From NCBI GenBank assembly GCA_965178125.1, contig OZ237735.1, positions 1,922,001-1,986,000 on the forward strand: DNA of 64,000 nt. Reading direction: 5' to 3'. Made by a program: the position numbers and the translations under genes. The notes below the pieces were generated by a model. That model saw only the letters and a list, made by a program, of their open reading frames with translations. It did not search any database and was not told where the DNA came from. This DNA comes from Bilabrum cf. latius. Taxonomy: Eukaryota; Bigyra: Bicosoecida; Bigyra; Bicosoecida. Positions 11,486-23,374 of the stretch are shown here, piece after piece (position 1 is the first letter of the stretch; every line of letters begins with the position of its first letter).

Positions 11486-12063
11486 CCGATTTAAGTGCAC
11501 GCAACTATTTCGGGGCTCTGGCCAAATCTGGAACCGCCCATTATCTTGGGTAATTTTGGTACAACGTGATAATTAGTCCTATTAAATGATTTAATATGAT
11601 AGTATCGTGTGATATTGGCTGTGGAAAATCCTGTTAGACATCGTGATGCGCACCAGTGATACCATGAAGGGTCAGTACTCCCTGTTGCTTGGGTGCGGCT
11701 ACAAACATACACAAAGAGGGTTTTTGATCAAAACGCCTAGAATCGCACCCAAATCCAAGTAGCCATCGACTGTGATATTATCTGGAAAACGTTTTTGGTT
11801 AGCGTCGTGCCAGGCCTTGCCAAAGGCAATATCGCACTGCCCTGTCCGGGACATACATCCCCTGATTACAGGGCTCATAGGAGTTACTGCGCAAAATTGA
11901 GCCCGCAAATGTGTATTTGGATTTCATTTACATCCATTGTACCGGTATGCGTTAAATTGATCTCGTGCCGAACCGCCGGAACCGCACCGGGTCCACGAAG
12001 TGGTATGCCTGGCGCGGCTGGGCTTCGTTCGAGCCGAACCAAAACGCCCCCTTCGAGCGCATG

Positions 12064-12930
12064 TCAGCCCGTAGAACCCCGTGACGGCTGAAGACGAAAC
12101 CTCGAGACTACCCTCCCGGACCGCGTTGTCGCCGTTGCTATCTGCAATCCCTGCTCCTGTGCCTGCTCGGCTGCGTCCTGCGCTTCCTGGTCCCCCAGCT
12201 CGTCTTCCTGTTCCTTCAGGTCGTCTTCGCCATCGCTGCCGTAGCGTTCAACCCCTTTCTTGTGCATGCCTGACCGCAACCGTTTGCGTTTACTCCCTGC
12301 CGTGATGCTCAAGACCGCGCTTGGCTCGCCTGCTCCCCCCCCATGCCCAGCGCTGCTTCTTTAATGTCTGCAGCCCGCCCTTTGCCCCCGCTTTTGGTCT
12401 TGCTCTTGCTCACGCCCTTCCACCCCCATGCCTTCTTGTCAGCGACGACAAATAGAAACGGCTCCAGGGACAGCTCCATCCAGCGTTCTCTACGACAGCC
12501 TCCAGCAAGTCTGCTCCAGCCAAACCGGAACAACCGCGAGGCCAGGTCCAGGATCTGATGCTCTCCCGCTTCTCTCTGTACTCGATCAGCAAAAAAGCGT
12601 CTCGGGCAGCATTCTTAGGCTCTGGCACCCCACTAGCGAACCGTCTCTCTCGGTTGGCCAGGATCCACAGCACTGCATGCCAACGCTGCACCAACGACCC
12701 CACCGAGCAGGGCCGCGCAACCCTGGATCGAGCGACCTTCGCCGCTGGTTGGGCGAGGCTCTCCGCCAGAAAGTGAGCATACCGTTGCCATTGCTCGGCG
12801 CAGACGCTGGGCCGCCGGTCGCCTCACCTCGCATTCTGCCTCGCCACGGGCGCAGCACGAGCACCTCAGGTCGCCCCTGCCACCCGGACCGGTGGTCCAG
12901 GTCCCGGAGCCGACCGCGCGGTGCCACAGC
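12064..12930 (-). pseudogene. Cluster of minus-strand coding-like fragments, possibly a decayed element gene
   Basis: Three consecutive minus-strand segments in different frames look protein-like: one with SLVQRWHAVLWILANRERRF, one with ELSLEPFLFVVADKKAWGWK followed by a Lys/Ser/Gly-rich tail, and an acidic-basic terminal piece ending TRSGRVVSRFRLQPSRG. I could not join them by convincing splice sites, and a TAA interrupts one frame. This may be a degraded gene of the inverted-repeat element, an intron-rich gene, or chance openness in GC-rich DNA. No family was recognised. Confidence 0.25.
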
Positions 12931-14168
12931 TCAACAGCTGCTTTCTAGTTCTCACTGCATCATTTAGATGCCTCATACTTTCCTTGGATGTTTCGCATAG
13001 CTGCAGAACGAGCGATGAAGTAGCCACGGTCGCACATGCAGAGGCTGCCGCAGATATGCCACCAAGCTATAGATGAACTCCTGCAAGCGCCAATGCCACA
13101 TTTTTAGGTGTCCAGCTAGTGATACAGACTTACAGGACACGAAGGTATGCAGAGGTAGGCCTCTTGCCGCGCACGTCCGCCAGTGCAGCGGCCGCCAGAG
13201 ACAATGCGCATGCGTATGCGACTGCGCATCGAGCCTCCTCAAGGTAATTTTGCTGCTGCTAGACAATTGCCTCCTCCTTCAGCTTATACTAGCGTTGCTA
13301 CGTCCGTGAATCCAGTTTTAGAGGCTGACCGTCCAAACCTAAGGACCTGTCCGGTTGGCCTACTCGATCTCTTGCCTTGATCGAGGTGGATTACGTCTGC
13401 GAAACTCATTGGAACAGAGCCGTAGCACGTAATCTACAAATAATTTAAAGATAGCGCCATCAACGTCGCCAAATATGCATATTCATCGATCATATCAACC
13501 AAAATCTGTAAAGCGCACCACCATCTTTGAAGCCCATTTGCAAAAATACGCCATCTTGAATTTCGCTCAAAATCTATCAAACGGAAGAAAACCGTACAAT
13601 ATTGCAGTACACGGACGGAGAAAGTGTGCAATTGGATCGTGGGCACGCCAAGACCCCATGAGGAGACCCTCATTCGGCTGCTACAATCAGCACAGCGCCC
13701 ATATACACTCAAGGAAGACAAAAATTGCGCGAAACGCTGTATATTCCGATTCAATTCATACAATTCTACGCAAAACATAGAGAAAACAATGCAAAAGCTG
13801 CCCAGGTACTGATTTCGGCTCTGCCAGAAAGCTCGCTCGGGAGTGCTACACGTACCACCCGATGCACCATCCATTTTTCAAGATCCGACATAAATAACCC
13901 CAAAATATGATATATTGTACAACTCTGTCTGACATAAAAATGGCGGTTTTTGAGATATTGCCTAAATCTCGAGAAAATCGCGATTGAGTGCCAGGCGAGC
14001 AGCGCCTCACCTTGTCGGACGGGCCAGTAGAGCTATTTGCAGGATGCATGACCTCGGATCCAGCGGACCAATCGAATTCAATAATCAATTCAATGGTATT
14101 GGCATACTCTCGAAAGAATGCATTCAGTGGGAGCCGAGAAAAGTGGCTGTAAAAAATCCGGAACCCTC

Positions 14169-14202
14169 TCCCGTCGCCATTCACTGGGCGCGGCGCCGAC
14201 CA
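14169..14202 (-). repeat. Right terminal inverted repeat (34 bp)
   Basis: Exact inverted copy of 11452-11485. It ends 80 bp before the Tctex1 start codon, so it may lie in or next to that gene's promoter. Confidence 0.9.
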
Positions 14203-14282
14203 AAATGCTCTCTGGTCGCACGGGAATTCGGAGCCTTTTCCGTTGAATCGTCGCCGAGTTCCACAGCGATTCCAAGCACAAC

Positions 14283-14836
14283 ATGGCGGCATCTGGATAC
14301 GTAGCAAAGCCTGTGGAAAAAGGAAAGCATCCGGTCAAGCCTGCGCCTCACAAAAGGTGGGGCAGACAGCGCGACAATCGCATGTCTACCCAGCCGTTTG
14401 CACCACATTAATGCTTCGCTACCTATGTTCATCGCGCAGGTTTCCTGTTGACGCTGCTTAGGCTTTAATGAAGGAAGTTCTTAGCGAAAAACTCAAGGCG
14501 CGTCCCGACTACAATACGGAGATGGGGCGCGAGCTTGCCGAGGAAATTAAGAAGCGATTAAAAGGTTGGATAATTTTGCACAGACAGCCTGCCGCATTAT
14601 TCTCATGAACCCGAGTGTGCGACATTATATTATCCTCGAATGCAATGTCCGCAGGATTGGATCTCCCCAGGTTCAAGATTTTGGTGAAGGTGGTAGTTGG
14701 GGAAAATCGTGGCGAAGGAATTCGAATCGGAAGCAGATAGTTTTGGGACGAGACTACGGACGCCATGGCCACAGAATCATTCGTAAATGATAAGGTTTTC
14801 GCCTGTGCGACGGCGTACGCCGTGTATTTGCCTTAA
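14283..14836 (+). CDS. Tctex1-domain dynein light chain (TCTEX1D2/DYNLT2B-like)
   Basis: Exons 14283-14356, 14440-14564 and 14655-14836 give 126 aa with a TAA stop. The protein reads ...KRFPVDAAQALMKEVLSEKL, then an Asn/Glu-containing helix and the hallmark ending VVVGENRGEGIRIGSRQFWD followed by NDKVFACATAYAVYLP. Family members have ...GEQRGEG...SRCFWD...NDSLFCVVAAFG. Two in-frame TAGs read as Gln: one is preceded by GACGCTGCT in exon 2, the other sits in SRQFWD. Exon phases (2, 1) fit exactly. In other organisms this subunit belongs to the cytoplasmic dynein-2 complex that drives retrograde intraflagellar transport, so it suggests a flagellated life stage. It is convergent with the dehydrogenase gene 49 bp downstream. 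Confidence 0.85.
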
Positions 14837-14885
14837 GAAAAGAACGAGTATACATGAGTTCGGATTGATCATCCGCTCGCTCAAA

Positions 14886-15930
14886 TCAATAGGTGGCCCG
14901 TCCACCCGTGGCATCAAATGTGAACCCCGTCGTGAATGAGCAGTCCTTGCTGGCAATGAACCGGGCCAGAGCGGCGATCTCGGGGATCTCTCCTGTCCTC
15001 TTCATGGGAATCTTGTCGGTCATGTACTTGACCTGCGAGTCGGGCATGGCGTCCACCATGGCGGTGCGGATCACAGCTGGCGCGATGCCGTTGACAGTCA
15101 CGCCAGTCTCGGCGTATTCCTTGCCCATGACCTTGGTCAGGCCGATCACGGCGGCCTTGGAGGTCGAGTAAGCCAGCATGCCGGCGTTGCCCTCCTTGCC
15201 GGCAATCGAGGCGATGTTGATTACCCTTCCGAATCCACGCTCGCGCATCCCTGGCAGCACAGCCTTGCACCCGAGGAAGATACCCTTTGTGTTGATGCGG
15301 TACACCAGGTCGAAGTTGTCGGGGTCCACGTCCTCGCTGAGCTTGATGCCCGTCTTGCCAGTGATGCCAGCGCTTTGGATCAAAACGTCCACAGATCCAA
15401 ACTTGGCAGTCTGCGGTGGGGCTTAAGTTACAGATTCTACGTGTTGCTCATGCATTCACTGCCCGCAGGGACTGGGCAGCAGAGCGGCAACCACGGATTC
15501 CGTCGACTCACAGCGCCAGAGACCGCCTCCTTCCAGCTATCCAGGTCCGTCACGTCAGCTTTGTGGGTCAACACATCAATGCACCCGCTCTCCTCAAGAG
15601 TTGCTTTCGCCTTCGCAAGAGCTTCCTGCGTATTAGCAATAGGATCGCGATCTTGCTGGAACCCGGCATCCATAGTGGAGCATGCAGACCCAAATGAAAA
15701 CTAGGAACGGCTGACACTTATGAAATAGTAATACAATAGTATATGATATAGTAATACAATATTACGGCCTGAATAAGCGTGCAGGATTGTCTCACCTCGT
15801 TGATATCCAGCAGTACCAAGTTGTGGTCCTTGCCCATCTCGGAGGCGATTCCAAACCCAATCCCTGAGGCTCCACCAGTAATCATACATGTCAATTTCTT
15901 TGTGGCAGAGCTTTCGCTTGCACCAGCCAT
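14886..15930 (-). CDS. Short-chain dehydrogenase/reductase (FabG-like)
   Basis: Exons (minus) 15930-15796, 15625-15512 and 15410-14886; 257 aa, TGA stop, no in-frame TAG. Classical SDR: cofactor motif TGGASGIGFG near residue 20, acidic residue after strand 2 (LLDINE) favouring NAD(H), LIQSAG in place of the usual NNAG, catalytic Ser in INIASIAG and the YxxxK pair in YSTSKAA. The C-terminal KRTGEIPEIAALARFIASKD resembles the 3-oxoacyl-ACP reductase group, but SDR substrate cannot be read from sequence. Introns are 101 and 170 nt with GTGAG donors. It shares a 472-bp divergent intergenic region with the K+ channel gene. Confidence 0.9.
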
Positions 15931-16402
15931 TTTGATCTTTAGATTGAGCTGAAGTGCGTCGCTGACGATTCACGTCCCCAACATGGGGCCAGGTGGCCCC
16001 GGGGGTAATCCCGCGAGTTTGCGACCAACGGTTCGCCCGGAGGAGTGTGCGACTGGCCGTCGCGCTTCCCAGCCTCATTTCTGGTGGAACCAGAGGGTCA
16101 ATCGCACCTTTCCTACCGGACGATCCTATTACAAGGCAAATTAGATCCCTGCAGTCCATTGTATTGGCGGCATTACAGAAGCACTGCTTTGAGTGTTGAC
16201 ATCCAACGCACGTCGCTGTCAGTTGCAACGAACGGATTCTTCCAAGACGGCAGTGATCCCTCCCAGGCACCGCATAGAGGCCAATAGTGTCACACCTTTG
16301 ATTTGTGATACTTTTACGCACCTGCGTAGGTGTTTTGTGGCCTCTAGTTTCTCGTGAGCGGCAGGCTCTAGCGATTGCTGCAGCCCGTGGCAGCTTGGAA
16401 CG
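15931..16402. other. Divergent intergenic region, no gene seen
   Basis: This 472-bp stretch separates the start codons of the dehydrogenase and the K+ channel, so it must hold both promoters and 5' UTRs. A near-palindrome, CACCTGCGTAGGTG, lies around 16320-16333. No other feature was recognised. Confidence 0.5.
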
Positions 16403-19400
16403 ATGGCCTCTGCAGTTGCAATTAGCGCGGCGAGGCGCGGCCAAACTGATAGGCAACATCGAGCAGATGAAGAGCGCGATGCGGACCGGTACGATGATGG
16501 AGACTTCGGCAGAACTAGTAGTAGCCGACAAGGACGCCAAGACACTAACCCTTTCGCTGCAAGGCAGAATGCAGACGATTCGCAGCAGCACACAATTGCT
16601 AGGTCAATGCTAGCAAGCTAGTTGAGACAGAATCCCGATCTGATCCGTCAAGTCAAGGACCCGGAGGCTCGGCGACACCTGGAAGAGGCTCGTGATTTTA
16701 CTGCCAAGGCCAAGGCTGCAACGCAGCGAAACTCCGCCACACCGGATGTGAATTTGCCGCCCACTGCCGACGATCAAGACAACGATCCAGATTATGCGCT
16801 TACCAATGAGCAGCGCTCGATGGTATCTCGAGGTGGAAGAATGCAGGCCTGGCGGGAGGACATGTCACCGGAGGAGCAGCGCAAGCTCGACCTCGCTATC
16901 AAGGGGCAGCTGCCCAGAACTGTAGGATCTGGCGGCAGCGCAGACAAGCGCAGGAGGAGAAGCAGCGCTGCTGACGCTCTCCTGCAGGCCTCTCGCAACG
17001 CAGACAGCGCAGCCGGCGGTTCGGTACTCTCCCAAGGGGCCCTGCGCTCGGCCACTGCCGGCTCCTCGAGCAAGAGCACGAGGACGGTGGCTGAGAGCAA
17101 GGTCGGGCCCAGCGGGACCCGGCGATAGTCTAGGCGGTACTCCATGCGGTCGCAGGGCTCGAAGCGCCCAGGTGCAGACGATGATGACCCGGGAGTAGTC
17201 CAGAGGGGGGGGCAGGTGATGCTAGGGTACGACGAGCAGCCCTGCGTGATACCTCAGAATCACCCTTTCATGCGGGGCTGGGACGTGGTCATGCTGGCCT
17301 TGCTCGTGTTTACTGCGGTGGTGACCCCTTTTGAGGTGGCCTTCCTGGCGTCAACGGAATACGATGCCATGTTCTTCGTGAACGTGGTGGTGTCTATTCT
17401 CTTCCTCTCCGATCTCGTGATCAACTTCTTCCTGCCTTACACGGACATCAAGACCGGCGTGGAGGTAGATGACAATATTGATATTGCGTACAACTACCTG
17501 ACCGGCTGGTTTGTGCTGGATTTCGTCTCGATCTTCCCCTTCGACGTGATTGCAGCAGAAACGGGCGGAGAGGAGACGGCTGGCAGGCTAAGGATCATCC
17601 GCACAATCCGGCTGCTAAAGTTGGCGAAGCTGTTGAGAATTGTGCGTGCCAACCGGATCTTCACGAGATGGAGAAATCTCATCGGGCTCACGTACAGCAT
17701 GGTCCAGCTGCTGCAGTTCCTGGTCGTGATCATGGTGCTGGCCCACTGGAGTGCTTGCGTGTTTTACCTATGGAGCTCTCTGTTCATGGATGACTACGAT
17801 ACGTCTTATATTGCGGAGGCTGGACTCGTCGAGAGTAAGCCATGGACATCGTACCTGGTTTCCCTGTATTGGGCCACGTGAGACACATCCCTTGCCGTTG
17901 GTGCCTCGCGCTAGTCCCATTTCTCGCTGTCTACTTGTACTGCTTGGTTCGTCTCGCACACGTGTACTCCATACTCTCGCAGGGCTACGATCAGTACAAT
18001 CGGTTATGGCGACGTGAATCCAGTCAATACTGCAGAGCGTGGGATGGGCGTGCTGCTGATGCTGATCGGTGGCGGCCTGTACGCGTACACCGTTGGTGCA
18101 GTCTATGGGCTCATCTCGACGTACGACGGCGCCACCATCGAGTACAGGAGGATGCTTGACAACTTGAACATGTACACAAAGGAGTACAAGCTCCCGCCTG
18201 ACCTGAAGCAGGACCTCCGGGACTACTTTGGCCATTGCCAGAAACTGATGCGCGCGCAGTTCTACCGCGACCTCTTGCGGCAGATGTCACCGGAGCTCCG
18301 GGGCCGCGTGGCTAGCTACTTGCACAAGCCGTGGATCAGTCACATTCCGTTCTTCAATGTGGACAAGCCATCTGAGAACAAGGCCTTCATCACAGCAGTT
18401 GCCATGAACCTGGAGGCTGCCGTGTTCGCCAGGAAGGAGCACGTGGTGAGGCAGAACGAGACGCTGACCAAGATGGTTATCATCTAGAAAGGCCTCGCCA
18501 CACGGTGGGATACAGGTCAGATTGTCCGCAGGGGTGCATTCTTTGGGGAGGAGATGATCATGAGCCGGGCGCAGTCACACACGACCTACCAGGCCGTGAC
18601 TTTCCTGGACGTGTACTTCCTAACAAAGAAGTCCCTGCAGCGCATTTTGGAGAGCGGCGACTTCGAGAAGACCAGACAGAAAATTCGGTTCGCCATCATT
18701 CGATTAGCCCTTCGACGAGAACTGAAGCTGGCCATGGCGCTGATCCGAATGCAGAACTCCATGCTGGGCCAGCAGCCGGGTGTGGCGAACGTGCCCGGTG
18801 CGACCAACGCTATCGCGCGTGGCGGCTCAAATGGCTCCATGGACGCATCGGGAGAGAAAGAAGTCACGAACACCACGGTGGGTGGTGCTGTCGCTCAGAT
18901 TAGCGAGATGGATTCGCAGTCTGACGCAGCCGGAGATGCTCGCCTCGTCACCAGCAAGAGCATCCGAATGGCCAAGGAGCAGCAGGAAGAGGCTGCCGAG
19001 ACCACTCAGATGACGAACCTCACTGAAATTTTGATTCACAAGGGTTTAGTGAAGCGAGACTTTGTGGAAATGAAGCGAAGGAGCTCTGTCGCTGCCACGA
19101 ACCAGCTGTGGAGACGGAACTCCAAGTCCAGTGATGACCCCGAACGACAGGAGGCGAAGAAGAGGGCGAAAGAGGCAGCAGAGCGGCACGCCAAGATGAA
19201 TCCCGACTACCAGCGACTATTGGATGCTTCGACTCCCTCGAGTGGGGCTGGATCTGGTGGCTTCTCGCCGACTCGAAAGTCAAAGCGACACGGCAGCATG
19301 ATCGTGCAAACCAAGGACCCCCTGCTGCCCGAGCAGCCACATCTTCAGGACATCCAGGCCGCCCGTGCTAGGGTTCGGTGGATGAAGGAAAACGGAGAAA

Positions 19401-21340
19401 TGGAGCCGGACTTCACCCCTCCTGACTCGTAGGATATGCAAAGAGGCGGGCGCACGATTTTAGCCAAGGCCAAGTCGCACATGGCCGTCCCTTTCGCTAC
19501 GCAGCAAGCCCAGGGGGCCAGAGGCCATCGAAGGCGCAGCGGTGCCTCGAGGCTCGTTCACAAGATGCATACTGCACAGGAAGAGTCAAGAGAGGAGGAC
19601 TCGAGCCCTAGAAAGTACGAATCAAGGCAGTAGCGCCAAGCGGCTGTGAACCAAGGCAGCGTGCTGGAGAGAGGCGGAGCCATGGGATCTGAGAGCGATG
19701 ACGACGTTGATAGTTTGGTACCAGGGGGAATCGGCCAGCCTATCTAGCGCAGGCAATCTCCGGAGCCCATCTCGCTTGGGCTCAAGAAGAAGTAGTCCCA
19801 CGCCGACAGGCCTGTGGTGCCAGGCCGTACCGTGATTCGGACTCAGCCCGTTGAACTCCCAGGTACCCCGGCCGGTGTTGTTGCCCAAGGTACCCCATCG
19901 CATTTGAGACGAGTAGGTACCGCACAGACTGCTGTTCACGAGTTTGATGCTGCCAGAGATGTCGGGGATGCCGAGGACACTCCACTCAAGCCGCTTGGTG
20001 GTGGAGCTGCATCGACGGATGCGGCTGAAGCAAGGGACCACCACGCCTCCATCCGTTCGGTGCGGATGCGCAGGAAAAGCGCCCCTGGCACCTCCGGCAC
20101 ATCTCAGGAGGTCTTTAAGAGCGCTGCCAAGCAAGAAGAAGAAGAAGCAGCAGCAGTAGGTGCGACAAGCCAAGGTCGTAGCCCTGCAAGAAGCGGTCTG
20201 AGAGTAGTCGCGACGGGACTGCCTGACAGCGACTCGGAGGGAGGCTCTAGCCAAACCCCTGCAGGTGCCAGCGTTAGTGTCGGTGGAGAGATTCTCGATA
20301 GATCAGTATCTCGTCGCGGCCTAGGCAGTGTCAATGGAAAGGTGGACGATGCTGGGTCTGACCTGGAGGCCAAGGGGCACAGCCTGTCGTCTCGAAACGG
20401 CGGTGCTGCCCCGAAACCTGCAGAGCTTGGCTAGCCGACCACAGCGTCTCGACCGCCTGTGCAGCCAAAGCCGAAGGGAGGGCGGCGGATGAGTCGCGCC
20501 GGTCTTATCGAGCTTGACAAGCAGGTTGCCCTGAAACGCACGCACTCCGTGGGACAGGCGCTCGGGCACCGGGCTGACGACCCCGCTGACATGAAGCGAG
20601 CCTTCAACAGCATCAAGCGAAAGATGAACCCACTAGCCAGGGAGATGTGGCGCAACCAACTCATCAAAAAGTATGGCATGAATCCGGACGACGCATCCAG
20701 GGTGGTGGAGGACCCAAGTCAGAGAGAGGTTGTCATTTACACCCAAGAGGGCCGGCGAGTCGTGTTTGACCCCAAGCAGATCGGTGCCACTGGGCCTGTG
20801 CAGGGTGGTTTCAACCCCTCCCTGGCCTCCAACATGCCAGCAGCCAGCATGGCAGCGGGGCGACACAGTGGGTAGGAGCTCACTCTGATGCCACGATCGT
20901 CATTCCATGCACCCGCTGGAGCTGCGGGTCATGCCAGGGCTCCCAGCAGCGGATATTCACCCAGCCTTCCCGTTTCCGTAGACGACCGAGGTGTCAGTGG
21001 GGGCGTTCAGCTTTCTCCGGATGCTGCAGAGAGGGGCATTCGCGAGCAATTCTCAGTCGTTCCGATCATGGACAAGTTGGAGGGCGTGTCATTGGTGACT
21101 AAGGGGATGGCTGAGCGTGTGCGCCACCTGGCAAACGCCAACTCTGAGCTACAGGTACAAAACAGGAAGATGGACCAGCAGATTCAGCAGGCACTGGCGC
21201 TAATCGAACGCAATAATTTGCAGATGCACCAGGTGCTGTATCGCATGTGGACTGGGATGATCGGCATGTGCGTGGTTGCAGCTCTTATCATCGCGATAGT
21301 CATAGCGTCGCTTGTTGTTGTTCTGAACACAGCCAGGTGA
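16403..21340 (+). CDS. Voltage-gated K+ channel with cyclic-nucleotide-binding-like domain and extra C-terminal membrane anchor
   Basis: Exons 16403-17877 and 17983-21340; 1610 aa, TGA stop, about nine in-frame TAGs. A ~290-residue charged N-terminus precedes six transmembrane helices with an Arg-rich S4 (RIIRTIRLLKLAKLLRIVRA) and a K+ filter (TISTIGYGDVNP, spanning the exon junction). A C-linker and a CNBD-like region at about residues 625-730 (TKMVIIQKGLATRWDTGQIV, FFGEEMIM) follow. The usual phosphate-binding cassette Arg-Ala/Thr is not visible, so ligand binding is doubtful, as in KCNH/EAG channels. About 850 residues of low-complexity tail come next, then a short coiled coil (LQVQNRKMDQQIQQALALIE) and one last hydrophobic helix (MCVVAALIIAIVIASLVVVL, ~1580-1605) at the very C-terminus. 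Confidence 0.88.
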
Positions 21341-21519
21341 CAGTCGTGTGTTCTACCCGGATGGCGCCCACGCACTGGTTGGGCTCGGAATGACGACCAT
21401 GACAGGGGCAGAGACATAGTTGCTGACATGTGACGTGCAAATAGAGGACATTTATAAGTACCCATTTTTTTGTGCATTTCTGTCACAATCTCAATGATAA
21501 TCGACCCGGGCCGATGCTC

Positions 21520-23220
21520 TCACGTCGCCGCCGGAACCTCGCGCAGGCAGTTCCCCAGCCGCTTGAGTGCCTCCTCCATTGCAGCAGCGTCCAGCATGGA
21601 GAAACTAGCGCGAATGAATGGGCTCTTTCGCGGAGTGCCATCTGCATTCTTCGGACAGAATACGTGACCGGGCAGCAAGAGCACCTTGGACTCTTCGGCT
21701 GCGGTCTTAACAAGGGCGGTAGTGTCCTCCAGAGTGGTCTTGATCCAGAAGAACATGCCTGCCTCGGGGACTACGAGCTGCACCTTGTCCGCAGGGAGAT
21801 GCGCGCGAGCCAGCGTCGCAAAGGTAGCGCAGCGAGACCGGTACAGTCCGGCTACGTGCCTCACATGGTCTGCAAATCGACCAAGGTGCGCAGTTCGACG
21901 AGTCTCGCCGCTGGCGGCCGATGCAGCTCCTGCGGTGCGCACATCGCCCGAAGCCACGCTTGATGCTGCCCCAGCGCCGTCCTCTCCGCTGGCCCGTGCA
22001 TCGTCGCCTGCGCTCCAGTGCCTCAGAGTTGCGCACAGCATCGCCTGCGAGAGTCCCGAGGCGTGGAGGTCGCTGGCCTGCCCATCTAGCTCCATTCGCT
22101 CGATCAGCGTACGGGGACCGGCTGCACATCCCATTCTGAGCCCGCCTGCAATAATCTTGCTGAATGAATCCAGCCGTAAGACCCGGCCGTCCGTGTCCAG
22201 CTGCAAGAAGGAGGCGATCGGTCGTGGGAGCTCTGAGAGAGGTCCGAAGGATCCACCCGCACCCGCACCCGTACCCGCACCCGCACCCGCACCCGCACCC
22301 GCACCCGCACCCGCACCCGCACCCGCATCAGCGCCAGATGCCCCATCACCTGAGGCAGACGCATCGCCGCTCTCCGATGCTGGTGGATCAGCAGCAGCAG
22401 TTCCTGGGGTAGAGTCGGCATGGCCAGCACCTGCATCCTCGACTACCGGGTATCTCAGCCAGTAGTACGGGTCGTCCTCGATGATGGCCAAGCCCAGCTC
22501 TTTGCATGCTTCATAAATCTCTCTGCGGCGCGACTCCGGCATGGTGTTCCCTGTGGGGTTGCCCCCATTTGGAACCAAGTACACAACTCGTGGGGCCGCG
22601 GCTTTCTCGGCTGGAGCTTCGCTTGTAGGGTCCCAGGCCCTCGCAGCTGCTGCAGGCCACGAAGAACAAACCGATCTCAGCGCTGACGGCAGCATCCCCT
22701 TCCCATCACACCGGGCTGCGATGGCTCGAACACCAAGTCCTTGGAGTAAGGCGAGCGTACCAGGGTATGTGGCGGCCTCTACAATCACAGAGTCGCCTGG
22801 ATCGCAAAGCGCCTCCAGACCCTTTCCAAGCAAACTCTGGCTGCCTGTCCCTACCATTAAGCTGAGGCGCTCATCGGTGCACTGGGCAATACTTAAGTTG
22901 TGTTCTTGAATACTCATATTTCGCAGGCGCTTTAGAAGCGGCGCAATCCCTGCTGTTGGCGAGTAGCTCAATGCGAGCCGCACCTCATCACCTTCAAGAC
23001 CCACTGTTTCAGAGGGGTGCTATGGTTCATGTTCATCAAAGCAACTTCCACCCACACGAACTTCGAATTTGACCATCGAAATTGGCACTGCAGAGGAGTT
23101 TGGAGTGCCTGCACCGAGCGATAGGATTGACTTGTCCTTTTGCAGGATTTTAGCAAGCTCTCGTATGGCACTTGGTTCCCTACGGCCAGCCTTCTTCGAA
23201 AATACGAAGGAGAAAGACAT
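21520..23220 (-). CDS. PLP-dependent aminotransferase, class I (aminoadipate/kynurenine aminotransferase-like)
   Basis: Single 566-aa frame, TGA stop, one in-frame TAG near residue 70. Fold-type I features: LVPNGGNPTGNTMP (substrate/PLP-binding Asn), EDDPYYWLRYP (Asp and Tyr that contact PLP), Schiff-base Lys in LDSFSKIIAGGLRMG and the substrate carboxylate Arg in FIRASFS. The order and wording resemble the AADAT/ARO8/LysN group acting on 2-aminoadipate, kynurenine or aromatic amino acids. The protein is longer than usual (~400-450 aa) because of two low-complexity insertions. One follows RYPVVED and includes a Gly-Ala run encoded by a hexanucleotide repeat; the other is an Ala/Ser/Gly-rich loop before the C-terminal domain. 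It is convergent with the K+ channel and divergent from the FkbM gene. Confidence 0.88.
22254..22327 (-). repeat. Hexanucleotide repeat (GCGGGT)n encoding Gly-Ala repeats
   Basis: About 12 copies of a 6-bp unit (acccgc on the plus strand, one gta variant) inside the aminotransferase gene. It encodes an alternating Ala-Gly run within a surface insertion between the PLP Asp/Tyr motif and the Schiff-base Lys. Confidence 0.9.
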
Positions 23221-23374
23221 TATGCTGCAGACTACGCGCTGTCAGTGCTGCACCCGCCTGCTCAAGGCTTGTGTGTATTTCGGAAGCAAATATGCGCGGA
23301 ACGTTCACGAACTCTGGCCAACGCCAATCCACCAGTGACCGCGGCGACTGTCACGTGAAAGCCACAGCGCCCAA

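Larger units (their letters stand above)
11452..14202. mobile_element. Candidate DNA transposon-like element (2.75 kb) bounded by 34-bp perfect terminal inverted repeats
   Basis: The 34 bases at 11452-11485 (starting TGGTCGGCGCC) recur as an exact reverse complement at 14169-14202. The flanking bases are AAA on both sides, compatible with a 3-bp target duplication but too A-rich to be proof. The element lies in the divergent intergenic space between the cation channel and the Tctex1 gene. Its interior is more AT-rich and has no confidently assigned gene; the minus-strand ORF cluster at 12.06-12.93 kb and a 146-codon minus ORF at 13434-13874 are the best candidates for remnants. No transposase catalytic motif was recognised, so it could be non-autonomous or decayed. 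Confidence 0.55.

Noticed and set aside
12064-12930. Transposase of the inverted-repeat element
   Set aside because: Coding-like fragments are in three frames with a TAA between them and no DDE/D, HTH or other transposase motif was found, so it is listed only as a weak pseudogene-like feature.
13434-13874. 146-codon minus-strand ORF inside the inverted-repeat element
   Set aside because: AT-rich, overlaps an equally open plus-strand frame, no recognisable domain or splice context.
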